The notes below the pieces were generated by a model, which saw only the letters and a program-made list of their open reading frames with translations, was not told the origin of the DNA and did no database searches. A stretch of 30,141 bases of DNA from CAZLMW01 sp964560875 (GTDB lineage Bacteria > Myxococcota_A > UBA9042), in assembly GCA_964560875.1 (NCBI GenBank), contig CAZLMW010000101.1, forward strand, positions 1 through 30,141, in the 5' to 3' direction. Both the position numbers and the translations under genes were made by a program. Below, in pieces: positions 23,597 to 30,141 of the stretch (the stretch's first letter is position 1; each line of letters begins with the position of its first letter).

Positions 23597-25522
23597 CTAT
23601 TCCTCCAGTAGACGGCCGGCAGCGACGCTTCGCGAGGCTTTGGCCATCGATTCTCTCAACTCAGCAATGCGAGCTACGATTCGTTGCTGTCGTTCATACA
23701 TCCGAGCGATTTCGGACATTGGGACGCCGCTTTTCGGCGCAGATTTCAGTTTTGTCTTGAGTGCATCGCGGTCGCCTTCAAGCTTCCACTTTTCGAGTCG
23801 ATCGAGCACCGAGAGCAGTTCAATGTCAGCAGTGCTCGCTGCAATCAAATCCGCTCGCACGAGCCCCTCGAGAAACGCTCTGCGCACGCGACCATCTGGC
23901 AATTCTTGAACCCAAGCCTTGAGTTCGGTTCCATCGAGACTGCGCTGAGCATCGGTCAAGGTCGCCGCTCGCCCGCCAAACATCTCGAGGAACTTCCTCA
24001 GGTTCTCGTGCCTAACGTCGCGGAGACAGCCTTCTTCCACGACATAGGTGATGCGGCTTGGCCGTCGACACAGAACCCTGACCAGATCAAGCTCCACGCG
24101 TTCGAGCTGCGGCTCGTCGATGCGCCGCGGAGCGGATGTCCGAGACGCCGGGCGCATCCCGGGTTGCGGCTTGACCTGCCGCAAGAAGCGCTGCAAATCG
24201 GCGACGTCGAGCTCGAGACGCCGGGCCATGTAGGTCCGCGCCATCTCGCGCACGATCGGATCGCTGACCCGCACGAGCACCGGCTGAACGGCCTCGATCG
24301 TCTTGCGTTTGCCGTGAATCGTCGCGCCGTTTTCAGCGATCAACGCGTCCACATATCCCATCACCATTGGCTGCGCGTCGCCGAGCAGCTGGCCGAACGC
24401 ATCGACGCCGCGATCGCGCACAAATGAGTCGGGATCATCGCCCTCGGGCAACGAAACGAAGACGCCGCCGAGGCCGGTTTCGATGCACAGCGGTACAGAC
24501 TTGCGAGCGGCGGCGCGACCGGCTTTGTCACCGTCGAAGACAAGCGCCACTTCTTCGGTGAATCGCTGCACTTCTTTGAGCTGTTCGATCGTCAGCGCCG
24601 TGCCCATCGCGCAGACGGCGTTGGTGTAGCCGACCTGGTGGAGCATCATCACGTCCAGGTTGCCCTCGACGATCAGCGCCTGCTTGCGCTGGCGGATGCC
24701 CTGCCGAGCCTCGTACAAGCCGAAGACGCAGCGCCCTTTCTTGAAGAAGCGCGACAGCCCGGTGTTGAACTCGGTTTCGACGGTGGCCAGCTCCGACTCG
24801 GGCGAGTTCATGTACTTGCCGGCCCGGGGATCGTTGCCGAGCGCCCGTCCGCCGAACGCGATGAGATCACCGGTGGTGGAGCGAACCGGGTACATCAGCC
24901 GATCGCGGAACCGATCGATCAGGCCCGAGCCGTTGCGGCGCGGCATGCCGAGGCCGACCAACGCCAACTCTTCGGCCTCAAAGCCGCGGCCGAGCAGGTG
25001 GTTGGACAGCGAATCCCACGAATCGGGCGCGCAACCGACCCCGAATCGCTCGGCGGTCTCGCGCGACAGGCCCCGTTTTTCGAGGTAGGCGCGGGCGTTC
25101 GCGCCGGCCTTTCCGTGCAGCTGACCCACGTAGAACTGCTGGGCTGCGTTGTTGAGATCGAGCAGCCGGCGACGCTGGGAGCGGCGCTTCTTCTCCTGCG
25201 CCATCTTGCGCGGATCGGCCTGTTCGTATTCGACCGCGACGCCGCAGCGATCGGCCAGGTATTCGAGCGACTCCGCGAACGAGAAGCCGTGCAGCTCGCG
25301 AACGAACTTGATGATGTCGCCGCCCGCGCCGCAGCCGTGGCAGAAAAACACCTTCTCGCTCAAGTTGACGTTGAACGACGGCGTCTTCTCCTCGTGGAAG
25401 GGGCACAGGCCAAGCAGGCGGTTGCCGCGACGCTTAAGACGCACGGTCTCACCGACGATGCGTGCCATATCGACACGTTCGACGATCGCTCGTTTGCTGC
25501 GTTCTGCGATCCGCGCGCCCAT
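23597..25522 (-). CDS. dnaG: DNA primase
   Basis: A 641-residue bacterial primase that makes RNA primers at the replication fork. The N-terminal CHC2 zinc finger is visible as C40, H43, C61 and C64 (CPFHEEKTPSF and FFCHGCGAGGD). The primase core and Toprim domain follow, with the metal-binding E286 in LIVEGNLDVM and D330/D332 in VFDGDKAGRAA. The C-terminal region, from about residue 430, is the less conserved helicase-interaction domain. The length is near the usual 580-660. ATG 25522 is preceded by an in-frame TTG at 25525; GGAG lies eight bases before the TTG, so either start is possible. It is the first gene of the dnaG-rpoD unit, with a strong promoter at 25805-25833 and a leader of about 270 bases. 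rpsU, often the first gene of this operon, is absent. Confidence 0.97.
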   Translation of the reverse strand: MGARIAERSKRAIVERVDMARIVGETVRLKRRGNRLLGLCPFHEEKTPSFNVNLSEKVFFCHGCGAGGDIIKFVRELHGFSFAESLEYLADRCGVAVEYEQADPRKMAQEKKRRSQRRRLLDLNNAAQQFYVGQLHGKAGANARAYLEKRGLSRETAERFGVGCAPDSWDSLSNHLLGRGFEAEELALVGLGMPRRNGSGLIDRFRDRLMYPVRSTTGDLIAFGGRALGNDPRAGKYMNSPESELATVETEFNTGLSRFFKKGRCVFGLYEARQGIRQRKQALIVEGNLDVMMLHQVGYTNAVCAMGTALTIEQLKEVQRFTEEVALVFDGDKAGRAAARKSVPLCIETGLGGVFVSLPEGDDPDSFVRDRGVDAFGQLLGDAQPMVMGYVDALIAENGATIHGKRKTIEAVQPVLVRVSDPIVREMARTYMARRLELDVADLQRFLRQVKPQPGMRPASRTSAPRRIDEPQLERVELDLVRVLCRRPSRITYVVEEGCLRDVRHENLRKFLEMFGGRAATLTDAQRSLDGTELKAWVQELPDGRVRRAFLEGLVRADLIAASTADIELLSVLDRLEKWKLEGDRDALKTKLKSAPKSGVPMSEIARMYERQQRIVARIAELRESMAKASRSVAAGRLLEE

Positions 25523-25525
25523 CAA

Positions 25526-25804
25526 ATACGCTGCTCCAGCGAGTCTTGCTCCGCGCCGTCGGTGTCATCACCGCACCGGCGGAGCGTGCCGTTGTTCATT
25601 GAAGTACGGCTCGCGACTGGCTTGCAGTCGTCGTTCTGCGGTCCGTTGCTCGTTGTCCGCAGCGCCGTTGGACGCTGCGTGGTTGTCCGAGATTTCAACT
25701 GCTCTTTCGTCCTTCGTCGCGTGGACCTGCTGTCGATTGTTCAACGCCGCATCGCGCGGCTATTACGCCAGGACGCACCGATCCCAAGGACCAAAAGGCG
25801 GTGC
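25526..25804 (-). other. Long 5' leader of the dnaG-rpoD operon
   Basis: About 275 transcribed bases before dnaG without a recognisable gene. A 25-codon frame (ATG at 25601) ends with a TGA that overlaps the dnaG ATG by one base (TGATG), and another frame of 58 codons from TTG 25744 ends at 25568. Neither has a ribosome site, and the longer one has only about 65% GC at third positions, below real genes here. The leader is less GC-rich than the surrounding genes. Confidence 0.5.
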
Positions 25805-25833
25805 AATCTAAGGACGCGGAGGGGGGCTGTCAA
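25805..25833 (-). promoter_or_regulatory. Consensus-like sigma-70 promoter of dnaG-rpoD
   Basis: On the minus strand, a perfect TTGACA (25828-25833) is followed after exactly 17 bases by TAGATT (25805-25810). This is the best promoter match in the window. The predicted start is near 25798, about 275 bases before dnaG. RpoD may thus drive its own operon. Confidence 0.75.
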
Positions 25834-25864
25834 GAGAATGGCAATCGAGAATTCCGCAACGTCT

Positions 25865-25893
25865 TTCGCAATTTCGCCTTCATCTGCTAGGGT
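25865..25893 (+). promoter_or_regulatory. Extended -10 promoter of the GT-C-like gene
   Basis: TGCTAGGGT (25885-25893) is an extended -10. TTCGCA (25865-25870) lies 17 bases upstream of TAGGGT and matches four of six -35 positions. It lies back to back with the dnaG promoter, 32 bases away, and gives a leader of about 120 bases to ATG 26022. Confidence 0.5.
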
Positions 25894-26021
25894 CCGCCGC
25901 CCTCGCGCGTGCGCGGCGCATGGATCGCCTCGGTCCGGCCGCCGTCACGACTTCCCTTGATCGCAACCCTACGACCGATCGACAGCGCAACCTCTGCACG
26001 CTTTCGATGGTACGGAGTCCG

Positions 26022-29000
26022 ATGACCTGGCTGCACCGACTGCAGGGTCCGATCGCGGCGCTTGTCGTGTTGGCGATGACCCTGCCTGGCCTGGGCACAA
26101 GCGGTCTGCTCGACCCGTGGGAGATGGATCGCGCCGCCGTCGCGCGGCTCGTGGCCGGGTCACCCCAGGTCCTGGTGGTCGACGAAGACGGCGCGCTGCT
26201 CAGCAAACTCGACGACGCGGCGGGCGAAGACCTGTCGCTTCGGCGCGTGTCGACCCAAGGAGCTGGCTCGGCGGCGGCGGGACTTTCACGCGCCCCAAAC
26301 GAGCTCAGCGAGCGGGTTCATCACGCTGTCGTCATCGACGCGGACGCCGTTATCAGCGGCCGGGCGGGCGATGAAGGCGCCGAGCTGCTGGCCGGTCGGA
26401 TCGACACGATCGGGCTGAACAACCGCGGCACGCTCGTCGCGCTGGTCACCTCCGAGCCGATCGCGAAGCTCCGCGCCGCCCTCGCCCGAGCCCGCGCGCG
26501 GCAGCTGGTCTCGTCCATGTCCGGCGGCTGGTGGCAGCACGCCTTGCCGGCGGAGAAAGACGCCGCGAACCTCGCGCTGCTCGCCTGGCATAACGACACG
26601 ATCCTGCCGCGCGACAAGGCCGCGAAGCTGCTGGTCGACGTCTGTCCGTCGCCATGGTCGCTCGTTCAGCACAAGGTCAAGGGCGCGTCGGTCCAGGCCC
26701 CGATGTTCGACACGATGCTGGTCGCCGCGAGCATGAAAGCGCTCGGCGCCAGCGAGTTTTCGGCGCGTCTACCCGGGGCGTTGATCGCCGCGATCATGGC
26801 GTGGTTGCTCGTCGTCGCCGCATCGTCGCTGTACGGACCGGCCGGCGGTTGGTTGGCGCTGTTGGTGTTCGCCACGATGCCCGCCGCGCTCGGGGCCGCC
26901 CGCATGGTCACGTTGGCGCAGACCGCGTCGCTGGGTTCGGCGCTGCTGGCCCTCGGCCTCGCGCGGGGCGCCAATCCGGGCGAGACCGGCCGTTGGTGGC
27001 TGCTGTGGGCGGTGCTCGGACTCGATCTGTTGTTCTTTGGCCAGGGCCTTGGCGGCTTGTCGATCGGCGTCGCCGTGGTCGTGGGCTACGTCTTCGCGAC
27101 GCGAGATATGCGACGGGAGATGCTGGGGCTCGCGGCGGTTGCTGGTGTCGGCCTGGCGCTGGCGGCGTGGATCGTGCTCAGCGACGACGACAGCGCGCTG
27201 TTGCGCACACTTCGCTTTACGCAGGTGCCTTTTGGCGGCGGTTTGCCGGAAGGCCGACGCGATTTCGCCGAGCTCATCAGCCACCTCGGCTTTGGCATGT
27301 ACCCGTGGGGACCAATCTTTCTCATCGCGTGCGGGCGCCGGCTCTTCGGCGCTGGCGGCGACTCTCCCGAATCGGCCAGTCCGCTCAATCGCTCTGACGT
27401 CGCGCTGCTCATCGGCCTCGGTGCGCCGATTCTTGGAACCGCGGTGTTGCTGCCCGATTTCAACCACGTCGCGATGCCGGTCGTGGCCGTCGCGGCGGTC
27501 ATTACGGCGTCGCTGCTGGTCGATCTGCTCGCCGGACGCGTCAGCGGCGCGGTGTTGACCCTGATGGTGTTTGTGCCCGCGCTGTTGCTGCATCGGGAGA
27601 TCGGCAAAGAGGCCGGCACGATGGTCCGGTGGCTCGCTTTCGACCCGCCGATCGGCGACGACAAGGCTGCGTACTCGTGGCCGCAAGAGCTGGCCTTCAA
27701 CAAGAACCTGCGCAGGTTGGCGCTGCTGCTTACGCTCGGGTTCGGCCTCGGCCTCTCGCGCCCCGTCGACGCGACGCGCCGCTTGCTCGACCGGCTGCAG
27801 TCCCGCGCCGCCGCGATCTGGGCGTTGTCGGCCGTTGCCGTGGCCTACGCGTTGGACGTGTTGATCTCGCTGGGGACGCGCCTGGACGTGCTGCTGCGCG
27901 CCGAAGCGACCCGCACCGGTTACACCTACGACCGGGTCTGGACGACGATCCAAATGACGCGCCCCGAAGTGGTCGCCGGCGCTGCGCTGTTCGTGGCCGT
28001 CTTCCTGGGCGCGGCGCTGGTTCACCTCGGGGCAACGCGCGGCTGGGGCGAAAAACGTCTGGTCCGCTTGCTGCGGGCGGTCGCGAGGCTATTTGGTGAC
28101 GCCCGCGTGGCGCTCGCTGCGATCGGCGCGGCTTGTATCGGCCTGCTCATCAGCGGGTGCCTGGTGCTCACGTCGCTTCATCCCGTCGGCTGGGGCGGCA
28201 CGCTGGCCGAGGGCGCGACCTCCGCCGCCTTTCTGGTGCCGCTTATCCTCGCGATCCTGGTCGCCGTTGTGGCGGCGTTGCCCGGTTCGCTCGGCCGCCG
28301 CTTCGAGTGGGCAGCAGATGACCGGGGAACCGCGCTGGCGGCGATCGTGCGGGTTGCCCGAGGCGGACGTTGGTTGGCAATCGGGGCGCTCGTCCTCGTG
28401 GCCATCGGCGGTCTCGGGGTCGGCGCGAGCCAGGTCGCCGGAACGTGGACCTACGGCTACCTCGCGGCGTGTTGGTGCGTCGCTGTGGCCGTAGCGTTGA
28501 CCGTCGCGGCGCGCGGAAACCGCCTCGACGCCCTCGGCGGCATCGGCATCGTCATCGCCATCGCGGTCGCCGCTAACGTCTGGTCGGTGCTCGCAGGTCG
28601 TCTGCTCGGCGAGCCCAACGGCCCCGGCTTGAAGTACTTCGCACGCCTGCTGATCGCGTCGCCAGACGCCGCTGGATTGCTCGTCGTCGCCGGCCTCGTC
28701 GTCCTCAACCGCGCCGCCGTCCGACGCCCCGCGATCGACCTTGTCCGCGGCTACGGTCTCTCCGCGGCCAACCTCCTGCAGCGTCCCGGTCCGGCGATCT
28801 TCATGTTGGGCGCCGCCGCCGCCATCTTCGCGACCGGCTATGCGCACGGCTTGCTGCCGGGCATGAGCCTGCACTTTTCGCAGAAGCACCTGATCGCCCG
28901 CGTCGACGCCATCGGCGGTACCGTGGATGGCGATGGGGTGCCGCGCACCTTCAAGCATGCGTCCGGCGGGCGCTCGAGCATCCAGAACAACTTCTACACG

Positions 29001-30107
29001 CGGTCCATGCCGACGATCGCTGACCGCGAGGCCGTTCTCGACCTCCTCGCCGGCCTCGATGTCGGTACACGCGTCAGCGATTTCGGTGAGACCAGCCGCA
29101 GCATCGACCTCGCGATCCCGGGCTGGCGCGACGAAAACGACACAGACAAGGACGGCAAGCGCGACCACAAAGCGTTCACGGGTCTCGCCGACAAGGTCGA
29201 TGGACTGCAGGTCGACGTGGCCGTGCGGGCCGGCCGCGACAAAGAATCGGTCAAACCCTGGGCCAAGAACGCGTGGAAGGGCGCGCGCCTGCACATCGGC
29301 GACGACCACAGCATCGGGGTGCTCGGCAATGGGGCGCGGTCCTTGCAGCTCGCCGGTCCCACACCGCTGGTCCCCGGAGACGCTCGCCGCGCCGTCTTCT
29401 CGCTGGACAGCAACCCGGGCGAGGGCATCCATCGAGCGAGCGCGATGCTCCGCGGGGCGCGCTACGCTGTGTTGGCCAAGGACGAGTTCTCGATGCTCAA
29501 TCACGCCTTCCGGGTCAAGCACGGTCGGCACATCCGCGTGCTCGACGCCCGCAGCTCGAGGCTTGTCCTGGCCGCCAGCCACCTGCCGGACGGCGCGCCA
29601 GACGAGAACTGGCTGGCCAAGGCGGTCATCGACGCCAAGACGTTCGACGGGCTCAAGGGCGTCACCAAGGTCGCCGTGAACTGGAACGACGAGTTCCACA
29701 TGATCGGCTACTCGCTGGCGTCCCGCAGCGTTCGCCGGTCGCAGAAATACCTGCTCAAGCTCTATCTCAAGGTCATCAAGGCGCCGTCGGTGTCCTGGAA
29801 GCTGTTCATGCATCCCCACCCGCTGCACCGCGACCTGTGGCCACTGGCCTACAAGAAGCCCAGCAAGGCGACCGAAAAGAGCTGCAGCGGCTGTTTCCGC
29901 AGCGACCACTGGCGCCCCGGCGACATCGTCGTGTTCCCGATCGAACAGGAAGTCCCGTTGGGCACCAACGCCGGCGCCAACGACGTGATCCTCGGCTGGT
30001 ACAACCCGCTGAGCGACAAGCGGCTGCAGGTCATCCAGGCCCGCGGCCCGGGCGTCATCAAACACCGCGACAACCGCCTGACGTTGACGAAGCTGCAGGT
30101 GCGTTGA
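26022..30107 (+). CDS. Giant GT-C / GT39-like membrane glycosyltransferase
   Basis: A 1361-residue multi-pass membrane protein resembling GT39/ArnT-type glycosyltransferases, which move a sugar from a lipid-phosphate carrier to an acceptor on the outer face of the inner membrane. The first helix (residues 8-26) is followed by LLDPWEMDRAAVARL, like the acidic DE motif of the first outer loop. A second hallmark, QAPMFDTMLVAASMKALGASEFSARLPGAL, comes only about 170 residues later, so that loop carries a large insertion. Many hydrophobic helices follow to about residue 955. The C-terminal 400 residues are soluble and extracytoplasmic, ending in a beta-rich module with a C1288-x2-C1291 pair, HWRPGDIVVFPI and GWYNPLSDKRLQV, typical of GT39 tails. 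ATG 26022 was chosen for GGAG four bases upstream; ATGs at 25920 and 26007 add polar residues. The substrate is unknown. Confidence 0.75.
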   Translation: MTWLHRLQGPIAALVVLAMTLPGLGTSGLLDPWEMDRAAVARLVAGSPQVLVVDEDGALLSKLDDAAGEDLSLRRVSTQGAGSAAAGLSRAPNELSERVHHAVVIDADAVISGRAGDEGAELLAGRIDTIGLNNRGTLVALVTSEPIAKLRAALARARARQLVSSMSGGWWQHALPAEKDAANLALLAWHNDTILPRDKAAKLLVDVCPSPWSLVQHKVKGASVQAPMFDTMLVAASMKALGASEFSARLPGALIAAIMAWLLVVAASSLYGPAGGWLALLVFATMPAALGAARMVTLAQTASLGSALLALGLARGANPGETGRWWLLWAVLGLDLLFFGQGLGGLSIGVAVVVGYVFATRDMRREMLGLAAVAGVGLALAAWIVLSDDDSALLRTLRFTQVPFGGGLPEGRRDFAELISHLGFGMYPWGPIFLIACGRRLFGAGGDSPESASPLNRSDVALLIGLGAPILGTAVLLPDFNHVAMPVVAVAAVITASLLVDLLAGRVSGAVLTLMVFVPALLLHREIGKEAGTMVRWLAFDPPIGDDKAAYSWPQELAFNKNLRRLALLLTLGFGLGLSRPVDATRRLLDRLQSRAAAIWALSAVAVAYALDVLISLGTRLDVLLRAEATRTGYTYDRVWTTIQMTRPEVVAGAALFVAVFLGAALVHLGATRGWGEKRLVRLLRAVARLFGDARVALAAIGAACIGLLISGCLVLTSLHPVGWGGTLAEGATSAAFLVPLILAILVAVVAALPGSLGRRFEWAADDRGTALAAIVRVARGGRWLAIGALVLVAIGGLGVGASQVAGTWTYGYLAACWCVAVAVALTVAARGNRLDALGGIGIVIAIAVAANVWSVLAGRLLGEPNGPGLKYFARLLIASPDAAGLLVVAGLVVLNRAAVRRPAIDLVRGYGLSAANLLQRPGPAIFMLGAAAAIFATGYAHGLLPGMSLHFSQKHLIARVDAIGGTVDGDGVPRTFKHASGGRSSIQNNFYTRSMPTIADREAVLDLLAGLDVGTRVSDFGETSRSIDLAIPGWRDENDTDKDGKRDHKAFTGLADKVDGLQVDVAVRAGRDKESVKPWAKNAWKGARLHIGDDHSIGVLGNGARSLQLAGPTPLVPGDARRAVFSLDSNPGEGIHRASAMLRGARYAVLAKDEFSMLNHAFRVKHGRHIRVLDARSSRLVLAASHLPDGAPDENWLAKAVIDAKTFDGLKGVTKVAVNWNDEFHMIGYSLASRSVRRSQKYLLKLYLKVIKAPSVSWKLFMHPHPLHRDLWPLAYKKPSKATEKSCSGCFRSDHWRPGDIVVFPIEQEVPLGTNAGANDVILGWYNPLSDKRLQVIQARGPGVIKHRDNRLTLTKLQVR

Positions 30108-30141
30108 CGGCTACCGCCGGCAACGCGGCAGCTTCGACAAC

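Noticed and set aside
25568..25744. 58-codon frame in the dnaG leader
   Set aside because: It starts at TTG with no ribosome site, its third-position GC is only about 65%, and its composition is very polar. It does not resemble ribosomal protein S21.
24638..25960. Plus-strand frame of about 440 codons opposite dnaG and through the leader
   Set aside because: Shadow of dnaG with no domain features. It also crosses both candidate promoters.

Overview
The window is GC-rich bacterial chromosome, densely packed with genes. Several features suggest a myxobacterium-like or former deltaproteobacterial lineage (Myxococcota or a neighbour): lipoproteins whose signal peptides are followed by Ser/Asp/Gly/Ala linkers, a very Cys-rich secreted protein, a long RpoD, a DUF164-type coiled-coil/zinc-ribbon protein, and strong GC bias at third codon positions. 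This placement is inference from gene content, not a phylogenetic result.

Layout. 1-3.2 kb (+): a DedA/VTT (YqaA-like) membrane protein followed 9 bp later by a large protein with two radical-SAM-like halves. 3.19-3.47 kb: a compact palindromic REP/MITE-like element that encloses a small open frame with strongly gene-like codon use. 3.5-6.6 kb (-): hutU-hutI of histidine degradation. 6.7-8.2 kb (+): a lipoprotein with about 59 cysteines. 8.3-9.3 kb (-): a cyclophilin peptidyl-prolyl isomerase and the RNase P RNA gene (rnpB), recognised from its conserved motifs and P1 pairing. 9.5-10.6 kb (-): a PHP-like protein with a degenerate metal site and a very basic tail. 11.0-13.6 kb (-): a three-gene unit of small membrane protein, GMC oxidoreductase and an unrecognised 209-residue protein, divergent from an aldehyde dehydrogenase (13.7-15.2 kb, +). 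15.3-19.6 kb (-): a NodU/CmcH-type carbamoyltransferase and a large esterase lipoprotein. 19.7-20.5 kb (-): a DUF164 zinc-ribbon protein and a CAU-anticodon tRNA. 20.8-25.5 kb (-): rpoD and dnaG, the core of the macromolecular synthesis operon. 26.0-30.1 kb (+): a giant GT-C/GT39-like membrane protein.

Functionally this is mostly a mosaic of housekeeping genes (dnaG-rpoD, rnpB, tRNA, cyclophilin), one short catabolic operon (hutUI) and lineage-specific envelope or redox genes. The GMC/membrane/unknown trio beside an aldehyde dehydrogenase could form an alcohol-to-aldehyde-to-acid oxidation module. I see no CRISPR array, prophage, recognised transposase or defence system. The least explained items are the palindromic element with its small frame, the double radical-SAM protein, the GMC-linked orphan protein, the degenerate PHP protein beside rnpB, the expanded RpoD and the insertion in the GT-C protein.
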